NCBI RefSeq assembly: GCF_041916975.1
Contig: NZ_JAYRYK010000001.1
Location: 992,001 to 1,056,000 of the forward strand
Source: Sphingosinicella sp041916975
GTDB lineage: Bacteria; Pseudomonadota; Alphaproteobacteria; Sphingomonadales; Sphingomonadaceae
Direction of reading: 5' to 3'
Length of the DNA stretch: 64,000 nt
In this document: piece by piece, positions 23,201 through 31,906 of the stretch
Position numbering within the stretch: position 1 is the stretch's first letter
Layout: each line of letters begins with the position of its first letter
The notes under the pieces: model-generated
Databases searched by the model: none
Told to the model about the DNA's origin: nothing
What the model saw: only the letters and a program-made list of their open reading frames with translations
Translations under genes and position numbers: made by a program

Positions 23201-25288
23201 TCAGTGCGCGGCGAGGCTCGCGAGGAGGAGCAGCGCCACGATGTTGGTGATCTTGATCATCGGGTTCACCGCCGGGCCAGCCGTATCCTTGTACGGATCG
23301 CCCACGGTGTCGCCGGTAACCGCAGCCTTGTGGGCTTCGGAGCCTTTGCCGCCGTGATGACCGTCTTCGATGTATTTCTTGGCATTGTCCCACGCGCCGC
23401 CGCCCGAGGTCATCGAGAGCGCCACGAAGAGACCCGACACGATCACACCGAGGAGCAGCGCACCGAGGGCAGCGAAGCCCTGCGCCTGGCCCGCGATGGC
23501 GGTGATGATGAAGTACACCGCGATCGGCGCCAGCACCGGCAGCAGCGAGGGGATGATCATCTCCTTGATCGCCGCCTTGGTGACGAGGTCCACCGTGCGG
23601 GCATAATCCGGACGGCTGGTGCCCTCCATGATGCCCTTGTTGGTGGCGAACTGGTCGCGCACGTCCTTCACCACGTCGCCCGCCGCGCGGCCGACGGCGG
23701 TCATGCCCATCGCACCGAACAGGTACGGGAGCAGCGCGCCGAGCAGCAGACCGACCACGACGTAGGGGTTCGAGAGGGCGAAATCGACCTGCACGTCCCC
23801 GAAGAAGGTATTGAGATCCGCCGTGTAGGCACCGAAGAGCACCAGCGCGGCGAGACCCGCCGAACCAATGGCGTAGCCTTTGGTGACCGCCTTGGTGGTG
23901 TTGCCGACGGCATCGAGCGCGTCCGTGCGCTGGCGCACGTCCTTGTCGAGGCCCGCCATTTCGGCGATGCCGCCCGCGTTATCGGTCACCGGCCCGTAAG
24001 CGTCGAGCGCCACGACCATACCGGCGAGCGCCAGCATCGCCGTCGCCGCGAAGGCGATGCCGATGTAGCCGGCGAGCGCATAGCTGCCGAGCATACCCGC
24101 ACAGATGACGAGCGTGGGCAGCGCGGTGGCTTCAAGGCTGATGGCGAGGCCCTGGATGACGTTGGTACCGTGGCCGGTTTCAGACGCCTTGGCGATGGAC
24201 TGCACCGGACGATAGTTCGTGCCCGTGTAATACTCGGTAATCCAGACGATGAGGCCGGTAACGGCAAGGCCGATCAACATGCAGTAGAAGAGCGCCCGGC
24301 CGGTGAAGCCGCCGATCTCCGTATCCATGCCGCCGAGCGCCACGCCGGTGACGTACCAGAGCGCCGGGATGGCGAGGATCGCGGAAACCGCGAAGCCCTT
24401 GTACATCGCGCCCATGATGTTCTGCGAACCGCCGAGGCGGACGAAGAACGTGCCGATGATCGAGGTGATGATGCACACGCCGCCGATGATGAGCGGCAGG
24501 CCCATGAGGCCGTAGAGCGCATCGCCGGCCGCAGCACCGACGAGCAGCGCCGTCAGCACCATCGTGGCGCCGACGGTGACGACGTAGGTTTCGAAAAGGT
24601 CGGCAGCCATGCCGGCGCAGTCGCCGACGTTGTCACCAACGTTGTCCGCGATCACGGCGGGGTTGCGGGGGTCGTCCTCGGGGATGCCCGCCTCGACCTT
24701 GCCGACGAGATCGGCACCGACGTCGGCAGCCTTGGTGAAGATGCCGCCGCCGAGACGCGCGAAGATCGAGATCAGCGAGGCGCCGAACGCGAGCGCGACG
24801 AGCGCGTCGATCACGAGCCGGCTATCCGCTGCGTTCCCCGCGATGTTCACGAGGTAGTAGAAGAAGCCCGCGATCGCGAGAAGCGCGAGACCCGCCACGA
24901 GCAGACCCGTCACCGCACCGGCGCGGAATGCCATGGTGAGGCCCTGCTGGAGCCCCGCACGCGCAGCTTCCGCCGTACGCACATTGGCGCGAACGGAAAT
25001 GTTCATGCCGATGAACCCGGTGAGGCCCGAAAGCACGGCGCCCAGCACGAAGCCGATGGCCGACGTGACCCCCAGAAAATAGCCGACGAGCGCCGCAACG
25101 ACGACACCGACGATGGCGATGGTACGATACTGGCGGCCGAGATAGGCGGCTGCACCTTCCTGAATAGCGCCCGCGATTTCCTGCATCTTGGCATTGCCCG
25201 GCGAGGCGCTTGTTACGCTCTTCGTGGTGACAATGCCGTAGAGCACGGCCGCGAGGCCGCACACTATGGCGACAACAACAACGTCCAT
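23201..25288 (-). CDS. hppA: K+-independent proton-translocating membrane pyrophosphatase
   Basis: 695 residues with about 16 membrane helices. It hydrolyses pyrophosphate and pumps protons across the inner membrane. The substrate site is DVGADLVGKVEAGIPEDDPRNP at 189-210 (in pieces), with DNVGDNVGD at 215-223 and the mirrored acidic motif DNAGGIAEMAGL near 436-447. The residues that decide potassium dependence are Lys466 and Thr469 in GNTTKAVTKGYAIG, the combination of the K+-independent class (the dependent class has Ala and Gly/Ala). Na+-pumping members are K+-dependent, so this should be a proton pump. The gene is convergent with bamE. Confidence 0.97.
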   Translation of the reverse strand: MDVVVVAIVCGLAAVLYGIVTTKSVTSASPGNAKMQEIAGAIQEGAAAYLGRQYRTIAIVGVVVAALVGYFLGVTSAIGFVLGAVLSGLTGFIGMNISVRANVRTAEAARAGLQQGLTMAFRAGAVTGLLVAGLALLAIAGFFYYLVNIAGNAADSRLVIDALVALAFGASLISIFARLGGGIFTKAADVGADLVGKVEAGIPEDDPRNPAVIADNVGDNVGDCAGMAADLFETYVVTVGATMVLTALLVGAAAGDALYGLMGLPLIIGGVCIITSIIGTFFVRLGGSQNIMGAMYKGFAVSAILAIPALWYVTGVALGGMDTEIGGFTGRALFYCMLIGLAVTGLIVWITEYYTGTNYRPVQSIAKASETGHGTNVIQGLAISLEATALPTLVICAGMLGSYALAGYIGIAFAATAMLALAGMVVALDAYGPVTDNAGGIAEMAGLDKDVRQRTDALDAVGNTTKAVTKGYAIGSAGLAALVLFGAYTADLNTFFGDVQVDFALSNPYVVVGLLLGALLPYLFGAMGMTAVGRAAGDVVKDVRDQFATNKGIMEGTSRPDYARTVDLVTKAAIKEMIIPSLLPVLAPIAVYFIITAIAGQAQGFAALGALLLGVIVSGLFVALSMTSGGGAWDNAKKYIEDGHHGGKGSEAHKAAVTGDTVGDPYKDTAGPAVNPMIKITNIVALLLLASLAAH

Positions 25289-25410
25289 GAACGAACCCCT
25301 GCTGCTCGCCTTACCCGCCCTTGCCAGGCAGGCAGGCGCGTTTCCCCAAGTTTGACTTTATGTCGGGGCGGAGCATTGCAAATGGAATCGCAACAGGCAA
25401 GCCGCGGATT

Positions 25411-25845
25411 TCAGACAGGAACCGCCGTTAGAATGCGGACCTGCCGGACGTTTGACGCGCCGAGCGCGGAGCGTGCCGCAACGAGCAGCGCCGCACGCAT
25501 CGCTTCGATGTCGAGCCGGTCGGCGTTTTCGGCAACGAGACTGGACTGCCACGCCGCTGTGTTCACCGCATGGCGCACCTCCGGCACCCGGTCGCGAACC
25601 CAGGCGCGGCGGGTGCGCGGCACCTCCAGCGTGAACGCGACGACGACATAGCCTTGCGGGCCGGACGCACCCATTATCGGCAGCGTCATGCGCTCTAGAG
25701 GGACATAGGCGATATCCGACGCCTCCGCCGTTTGCCGACGGACGTTTTCGCCGCCGAGCACGCTCGCGGTGACAAGCACGCCGAGCAGCGCGCCGGCGAA
25801 ACCCACAAGCAGCGTGCGCCTTCCCTGCCGCGCTTCATGCCCCAT
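25411..25845 (-). CDS. FliL-like single-pass membrane protein
   Basis: About 144 residues. A short basic N-terminus and one membrane helix (LLVGFAGALLGVLVTASVL) are followed by a periplasmic domain. Its YVPLERMTLPI, GYVVVAFTLEV, VRDRVPEVRHAVNTAAW and DIEAMRAALLVAARSAL segments follow the order of the flagellar basal-body protein FliL, which is a stomatin-like fold around stator units. No other flagellar gene is near. The gene begins inside the end of thiL; start 25845 is preferred for its distance from GGGG, while 25851 is possible. Similarity is moderate and could reflect a non-flagellar member. Confidence 0.5.
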   Translation of the reverse strand: MGHEARQGRRTLLVGFAGALLGVLVTASVLGGENVRRQTAEASDIAYVPLERMTLPIMGASGPQGYVVVAFTLEVPRTRRAWVRDRVPEVRHAVNTAAWQSSLVAENADRLDIEAMRAALLVAARSALGASNVRQVRILTAVPV

Positions 25846-26791
25846 GTTCATACCCCAGACGCGGCACCGACACGGGCGCACCGCCCTCGCCGATCACCGA
25901 AAACCCCTCGCCAGCCTCCACACGGCCGACGCGCGTGAGCCTAAGGCGCGTGGCTTCTGAAAGCGTTAAGAGCGCGGCGCGGCTTTCCGGCGGCGCGGCG
26001 ATCAACAATTCGTAGTCGTCTCCCGCAGTCGCCGCGGCGAGCCTGCCCGTATCGCCCGGCGCGAGGCGCGCGGCGGCGGCTTCCGAGAGCGGGACATCGG
26101 CTAGCGCGATCTCGATACGCACGCCCGAGGCCTTCGCCATGCGCGAGGCATCGATGAGGAGGCCGTCCGACACGTCCATCGCCGCGTGTGCGCCCGCGCC
26201 TGCAAGCCCCTGCCCCATCGCAAGACGCGGGACGGGCAAGCGGTAGCGGCGGAGTAGCGCCGGATCGGCGGGCGCTTCGCCGCGCGCGATGGCAAGGCCG
26301 AGTCCAGCGTCGCCGATCGTGCCCGTGACATAAAGATCGTCACCCGGCTTCGCGCCCATGCGCGACAGCGATTGTCCGCGCGGCACGTGGCCGATGGCTG
26401 TGCAGCCGAGAACGGCGGATGCGGCGCCGGTCGCCGTGTCGCCGCCGAAGAGGGCGGTGCCGTGTTCGGCGAGCACGCGGGCGAGGCCCGATGCAAAGCG
26501 TTCGAGCCACGCGTCATCCGGTCGCGCGAGGCCGAGACCGATAAGCACGCCTGCAGGCTCGGCGCCCTTGGCGGCGAGATCGGAGAGGTTCACGGCGACG
26601 AGCTTCCACGCGATGTCGGAAGGATCATCCGTGCCGAGATAGTGGACGCCCTCGGCGATCACGTCGTGGGTAAGCACGAGTTCGCGACCCATCGGCGGCG
26701 ACCACACCGCCGCATCGTCGGCAAGGCCGCGTGCTGCGGGGTGCGTCGCGATCGGACGCAGCAGCCGTTCGATGATTTCGCCTTCGCGCAT
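25835..26791 (-). CDS. thiL: Thiamine-monophosphate kinase
   Basis: 318 residues, PurM-like ATPase fold. Phosphorylates thiamine monophosphate to the active diphosphate. Motifs: the metal-binding LADDAAVW near 23-30, LTHDVIAEGVHY at about 39-50, KLVAVNLSDLAAKGAEP and GGDTATG at about 115-121, and MDVSDGLLIDASRM near 205-218. It follows nusB by 23 bases, a very conserved alphaproteobacterial order (ribH-nusB-thiL). Confidence 0.95.
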   Translation of the reverse strand: MREGEIIERLLRPIATHPAARGLADDAAVWSPPMGRELVLTHDVIAEGVHYLGTDDPSDIAWKLVAVNLSDLAAKGAEPAGVLIGLGLARPDDAWLERFASGLARVLAEHGTALFGGDTATGAASAVLGCTAIGHVPRGQSLSRMGAKPGDDLYVTGTIGDAGLGLAIARGEAPADPALLRRYRLPVPRLAMGQGLAGAGAHAAMDVSDGLLIDASRMAKASGVRIEIALADVPLSEAAAARLAPGDTGRLAAATAGDDYELLIAAPPESRAALLTLSEATRLRLTRVGRVEAGEGFSVIGEGGAPVSVPRLGYEHGA

Positions 26792-26814
26792 TCCGCCTTG
26801 GTAGCGCGGGCGCG

Positions 26815-27288
26815 CTATTCGCGCACGTCCTTCGCGATGCGATCGAGCAGGCCGTTCACGAAACCGGCTTCGCGTGCCTCGTAAAACGCCTTCGCGACAT
26901 CGACATATTCGCTGATCGCGGCTGCGCGCGGCACGTCGAGACGGGCGACGAGTTCATAGACGCCGCATCGCAAAATCTGGCGCATCGGCCGGTCGAGCCG
27001 GTCGAGTGTCCAGCCTTCGGCGAGCGCGCCCGCGATGCGCTCGTCGATCTCCGCCTCTCGCGCGGCAACGCCGGAGACGAGATCATCGAAGAAGTCCGCG
27101 TCGGCGGGAGCGAAGGCCGCATCCTCGATGGTGCGGCCGAGGCGGTGTTCATGGAATTCGCGCAGCAGCTTGGGGATCGTGTCGCCCGACATCTCGCGCT
27201 GATACAGCGCCTGAACGGCGGCGAGACGCGCCGTCGCGCGGGACGGTCTTTGCGGTTTCGTCTTGGGGGAGGAGGTCTTGGAGGACAT
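26815..27288 (-). CDS. nusB: Transcription antitermination factor NusB
   Basis: 157 residues, all-helical. ARLAAVQALYQREMSG at about 21-36 and the C-terminal RPMRQILRCGVYEL and EYVDVAKAFYEAREAGFVNG are the family signature. With NusE/S10 it binds boxA RNA and supports rRNA antitermination. The first 18 residues are Ser/Lys/Pro-rich and probably disordered. It sits in the riboflavin-thiamine operon between ribH and thiL. Confidence 0.96.
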   Translation of the reverse strand: MSSKTSSPKTKPQRPSRATARLAAVQALYQREMSGDTIPKLLREFHEHRLGRTIEDAAFAPADADFFDDLVSGVAAREAEIDERIAGALAEGWTLDRLDRPMRQILRCGVYELVARLDVPRAAAISEYVDVAKAFYEAREAGFVNGLLDRIAKDVRE

Positions 27289-27338
27289 GGCGCGCTATGT
27301 AGAGCCGCAGCCTTCGAAACCCAAGCACCAAAGACGTG

Positions 27339-27758
27339 TCACCCAAAACGGCTCTTGAGTTCGAGGAGCGTGAGCGCCGCCTTCGCCGCCTCGCCGCCCT
27401 TGTCCTTCTGCTTCGGATCGGCGCGGACGAGTGCCTGCGCCTCGTTCTCGACGGTGAGGATGCCATTGCCCACGGCGAGACCATCCATCGTCAGCGCCAT
27501 CAGGCCGCGCGCGCTTTCGCCCGCCACGATCTCGAAGTGATACGTCTCGCCGCGAATGACGACGCCGATGCCGACGAACGCGTCATAGCGACCGGATTCG
27601 GCCGCGAGCGCGATGGCACCCGGGATTTCGAGCGCACCGGGAACGGTGATCGTTTCGTGGCTGTGGCCCGCATCCTCGATCGCGGCGCGCGTACCGGCGA
27701 GCAGCATGTCGTTGAGGTGCGCATAGAAACGGGCTTCGACGATGAGGACGCGTGCCAT
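27339..27758 (-). CDS. ribH: 6,7-dimethyl-8-ribityllumazine synthase
   Basis: 139 residues. Penultimate step of riboflavin synthesis, joining the pyrimidinedione to dihydroxybutanone phosphate. Motifs: ITVPGALEIPGAIALAAESG at about 37-56, GVVIRGETYHFEIVAGESA with the catalytic His, and PVGNG-like LAVGNGILTVEN. Start MARVLIVEARFY at 27758; the open frame continues into the preceding ribBX region without support. It follows ribBX by 19 bases. Confidence 0.96.
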   Translation of the reverse strand: MARVLIVEARFYAHLNDMLLAGTRAAIEDAGHSHETITVPGALEIPGAIALAAESGRYDAFVGIGVVIRGETYHFEIVAGESARGLMALTMDGLAVGNGILTVENEAQALVRADPKQKDKGGEAAKAALTLLELKSRFG

Positions 27759-27777
27759 GGCCGGCCTTTCCGTAATC

Positions 27778-29049
<1,272 letters not shown>

Positions 29050-29062
29050 GGCGGAACTGCGT

Positions 29063-29080
29063 ATCACATTAAAATGTGAT
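29063..29080. promoter_or_regulatory. Perfect 18-bp palindrome, likely operator of ribBX
   Basis: ATCACATTAAAATGTGAT reads the same on both strands. Its centre lies 22 bases before the ribBX start, overlapping where a -10 element (TTTAAT on the minus strand) would be. An obvious candidate ligand is the helix-turn-helix at the N-terminus of the RibBX protein itself. Confidence 0.6.
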
Positions 29081-29096
29081 CGCAATACCCATTTGT

Positions 29097-29108
29097 CACA
29101 GGCCTGTG
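29097..29108. promoter_or_regulatory. Second palindrome in the ribE-ribBX gap
   Basis: CACAGGCCTGTG, 12 bases, perfect. It lies 16 bases upstream (on the minus strand) of the larger palindrome, directly after the ribE stop. Could be a second operator, or a small hairpin in the RNA; short enough that chance is not excluded. Confidence 0.3.
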
Positions 29109-29109
29109 T

Positions 29110-29712
29110 TCAGGCGGCGACGTCACGCATTCGGCCGATGTAGCGGGCGAGCACATCAATCTCGATGTTCACCGCGTCCCCGGCGTCGGCACCGCCGAAC
29201 GTGGTGTGCGCCGCGCTGTGCGGGATCAGATTGAACGAGAGGACAATGCCTTCCGCCGTGTCCTCCACCGTGTTCACGGTGAGCGAGACGCCGTCGAGCG
29301 CGACCGAACCCTTGGGCGCGATGAACGCGGCGACGCTCTTCGGAGCGGCGATGCGGAACGTTTGGCTGTCGCCGACTGCCGCAATCGATTCGACACGGCC
29401 GACGGCATCCACATGGCCGGTGACGATATGGCCGCCGAGTTCGTCGCCGACCTTCAGCGCGCGTTCCAGGTTGAGCCGTGCGCCCTGCTGCCAGCGCGAT
29501 GCGGCGGTTTTCGAGAGGGTTTCGGCGGACACGTCAACGGCGAACCAATCTGCGCCCTTGTCCACCACGGTGAGGCAGACGCCCGAACAGGCAATGGAGG
29601 CACCCATGTCGACGCCCGCCATGTCGTAGCCGCAGGCGATGGTGAGCCGCGTGTCGCCGCGCGCTTCAACGCGGGTGACGGTGCCGATGTCGGTGATGAT
29701 GCCGGTGAACAT
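29110..29712 (-). CDS. ribE: Riboflavin synthase alpha subunit
   Basis: 200 residues made of two lumazine-binding barrel repeats. The first begins MFTGIITDIGTV and has IACSGVCLTVV; the second contains GHIVTGHVDAVG and KGSVALDGVSLTVN. It dismutates two lumazines to riboflavin. The start is the universal MFTGI at 29712. It lies 10 bases after ribD and 60 bases before ribBX, whose upstream palindromes fill that gap. Confidence 0.97.
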   Translation of the reverse strand: MFTGIITDIGTVTRVEARGDTRLTIACGYDMAGVDMGASIACSGVCLTVVDKGADWFAVDVSAETLSKTAASRWQQGARLNLERALKVGDELGGHIVTGHVDAVGRVESIAAVGDSQTFRIAAPKSVAAFIAPKGSVALDGVSLTVNTVEDTAEGIVLSFNLIPHSAAHTTFGGADAGDAVNIEIDVLARYIGRMRDVAA

Positions 29713-29722
29713 GGCGCCCCCT

Positions 29723-30715
29723 CTAGCGCGTCCGCGCGTAGACTTCGAGTCGGTCGTTGCCGAACGTGCGCGTTTCGACGAGCCGCCAGCGGCCGTGCGC
29801 ATCGGACAGGCGTTCGAGGCCGATGCGGCCCGCGCCGGGCGCACCGTCGCCGATCACGATGGGCGCGCGGTAGACGAGCATCCGGTCGACGAGATCGGCG
29901 GCAAGCAGCGTGCTCGCCGTTGCCGGGCCGCCCTCCACGAATACATCGTTCACCGCGAGGCCGCACAGATCATCGACCGAGGCCAGCAGCAGCGGATCGC
30001 GCGCAGCGAGCTTCGCTGACGCCGGAATCGCATCGAGTGTCGCGCTGAGCACGGCGGGCCGCGGGCTGCGATCCTGAAGCCCCGGCAGGCGCACATCGAG
30101 CGAGGGATCATCGGCTTCGAGCGTGCCGCGCCCGACGAGGATCACGTCTGCAAGTGCGCGCTGGAGATGAACGTGGGCGCGCGCCTCGGGGCCTGTGATC
30201 CACTGGCTCTCGCCGCCGGGCATCGACACGCGGCCATCAATGGACATGGCGAGCTTGAGCGTGATGCAAGGCCGTCCGCGCTCCATGCGCGAGAAGAATC
30301 CCGCCATCGCAGCGCGCGCCATCGCTTCGCCAGTCCCGACCGTGACGGCGATACCCGCATCCCTGAGCCGGGCCGTGCCCTGCCCCGCCGTGCGCGGATC
30401 GGGATCGAGCACGGCGATGTGAACGGCGGAAACGCCATACGCGGCGATGAGATCAGCACAGGCCGGGCCGCGCGCGCTGACATGCGCGCAGGGTTCGAGA
30501 CTGACGTAAAGCTCCGCGCCCCGCGCCGCTTCGCCCGCGATCTCCAGCGCGACCGCCTCGGCATGGGGGCGTCCGCCCGGCTGGGTCCAGCCGCGCGCAA
30601 TCACCGTGCCATCCTTCACGATGAGGCAGCCGACATTGGGATTGGGCGCAGTGCGGCCGAGACCGCGGTGCGAGAGGCGAACGGCGGCCTCCATCAGCCG
30701 CGCCGCCTCGCTCAT
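29723..30715 (-). CDS. ribD: Bifunctional riboflavin deaminase/reductase RibD
   Basis: 330 residues. The N-terminal deaminase has the zinc motif HAEAVAL (about 52-58) and SLEPCAH...GPAC at about 72-85; the C-terminal half is the NADPH-dependent reductase (TLKLAMSIDGR, SQWITGPEAR, FVEGGPATASTLL). Together they convert the GCHII product to 5-amino-6-ribitylaminouracil phosphate. Shorter than the 360-370 residues usual for the family, mainly by loss in the reductase half. ATGA overlap with the upstream membrane-protein gene. Confidence 0.96.
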   Translation of the reverse strand: MSEAARLMEAAVRLSHRGLGRTAPNPNVGCLIVKDGTVIARGWTQPGGRPHAEAVALEIAGEAARGAELYVSLEPCAHVSARGPACADLIAAYGVSAVHIAVLDPDPRTAGQGTARLRDAGIAVTVGTGEAMARAAMAGFFSRMERGRPCITLKLAMSIDGRVSMPGGESQWITGPEARAHVHLQRALADVILVGRGTLEADDPSLDVRLPGLQDRSPRPAVLSATLDAIPASAKLAARDPLLLASVDDLCGLAVNDVFVEGGPATASTLLAADLVDRMLVYRAPIVIGDGAPGAGRIGLERLSDAHGRWRLVETRTFGNDRLEVYARTR

Positions 30716-31074
30716 TCGCTTGCCGGCTCTTTGGCGCTTGCCGGCTCTTTGGTTTCAGGCGGGGCTGCAGCCGCAGGTGCCGCTTTCTCCGCATTGATAT
30801 CGAGCTGTGCGGCGATCGCGTCCGCCTGTTCCTGCATCAGCCGCTCTTCCTCTTCCTGCTCCGCGAGCGCATCGGCGCGCGAGCGGCCGTCCTCCCAGTT
30901 CTTGAAGTAGGCGATGATCGGATCGGGCGGCAGGTAGCCGAAGCGGTTCTCGATCAGGAACGTGAACATGATGATGAAGGTCATCAGCACCGAAAGGCTG
31001 CCGATGACCCACTGCCGCCGTTCGACAGCGGCGATACGTGCGCGGATGCGTCCGAAAATGGTGGCGTTGCTCAT
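30712..31074 (-). CDS. Single-pass membrane protein of unknown function
   Basis: 120 residues, not recognised. A basic amphipathic N-terminus (GRIRARIAAVERRQW) leads to one membrane helix (VIGSLSVLMTFIIMFTFLI, about 23-41), then a charged, probably coiled segment (SRADALAEQEEEERLMQEQA) and a Pro/Ala/Glu-rich tail with a KEPAS repeat. Translationally coupled to ribD through an ATGA overlap and 55 bases from the tonB-like gene upstream. The arrangement suggests cotranscription with the riboflavin genes, but nothing in the sequence explains a role. Confidence 0.8.
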   Translation of the reverse strand: MSNATIFGRIRARIAAVERRQWVIGSLSVLMTFIIMFTFLIENRFGYLPPDPIIAYFKNWEDGRSRADALAEQEEEERLMQEQADAIAAQLDINAEKAAPAAAAPPETKEPASAKEPASE

Positions 31075-31129
31075 GCGGGGCCACAGATAGGGTTTCGAAC
31101 GCACCCGCGCCAGTGCCTGCGTTATGCCT

Positions 31130-31771
31130 TTACGGGTTCAGCACGAATGTCACCGTGATCTGGTGACGGCTCTGGACCGCGACACCATCGCGCGTGGCGG
31201 GCCGGAAGCGCCAAGCCGACAGCGCCTGCCGGACCGCCGCGCTATCGAGCCGCTCATAACCGCTCGATCGCATCACTTCGGCATCGGCGACGCGACCATC
31301 GGTGCCGACGAGCACGCTGACGACGACGCTCCCCGCCTCGCCCGCGCGGCGCGCGGCCGATGGATACGCGGGCTGGAAACGGTCCCGGTAGCGCGGATCG
31401 ATGCTTGCCGCGACGAGCACCGGATCTGCGGCCTGCGTCTGCCCGGCCAGTCCGACAACATCCGGAACACGCGGCAGAATGGGCGTTGGATCATCGCGCA
31501 CGATCGGCGCCTGCGGCGCATCCACGACGAGGACCGGTTCGACGACGGTGATGTCCACGCTGTCTTTGATTGCGGGCAACGGCGGCGTTTCAGGCTTTGC
31601 AGGCTCGACTTTCTCGATCCAGATCGGCGCCTCTGGGCGAATGATGTTCGGAACCTTGACGATACCCGTGGCGGTGAGCGCCACATAACCGAGGACGAGA
31701 TGAACGGCTGCGGTGACGAGAATGCCGCTGCTGTCTCGCAGGGCTCGGCGGGTCGGGAACGCTGACTTCAT
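31130..31771 (-). CDS. TonB-family energy transducer
   Basis: 213 residues. An N-terminal membrane anchor (about 13-37) is followed by a Pro-rich periplasmic stretch with KVEPAKPETPPLP and a C-terminal TonB domain (about 125-213: FQPAYPSAARRAGEAGSVVV, GYERLDSAAVRQALSAWRFRP). It would couple the proton gradient, through ExbBD, to outer-membrane receptors. The linker is short, so it may serve a special receptor set. No ExbBD genes are nearby. Start MKSAFPTRR at 31771 is preferred to the one 11 codons upstream. A 15-base palindrome resembling a Zur box lies 85 bases before the start. Confidence 0.88.
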   Translation of the reverse strand: MKSAFPTRRALRDSSGILVTAAVHLVLGYVALTATGIVKVPNIIRPEAPIWIEKVEPAKPETPPLPAIKDSVDITVVEPVLVVDAPQAPIVRDDPTPILPRVPDVVGLAGQTQAADPVLVAASIDPRYRDRFQPAYPSAARRAGEAGSVVVSVLVGTDGRVADAEVMRSSGYERLDSAAVRQALSAWRFRPATRDGVAVQSRHQITVTFVLNP

Positions 31772-31855
31772 CGAACGGCTCCATCCCAAGGGAGGGCGCC
31801 CCATGCGTTGCCGAACGGCAGCGCCGCTCCACCACCGGCAACATGCCGGCCAGCG

Positions 31856-31870
31856 TGTTATACTATAACA
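31856..31870. promoter_or_regulatory. Zur-box-like palindrome upstream of the tonB-like gene
   Basis: TGTTATACTATAACA, a perfect 7-1-7 inverted repeat. It matches the core of the proteobacterial zinc-uptake-regulator box (ATGTTATANTATAACAT) except for the outermost base on each side. It contains TATA-type -10 sequence for the minus strand and lies in the only AT-rich part of the gap between gltX and the TonB gene. Confidence 0.5.
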
Positions 31871-31906
31871 ACCCCGCCTCTGCCGAGCAGATCATTCGCG
31901 CCGCGC

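Noticed and set aside
29063..29080. CRP/FNR-type binding site
   Set aside because: The half-sites are in the order TCACA...TGTGA, the reverse of the CRP arrangement TGTGA...TCACA.
29050..29109. FMN riboswitch upstream of ribBX
   Set aside because: The gap is only 60 bases, too short for the six-helix aptamer, and its conserved core is absent.
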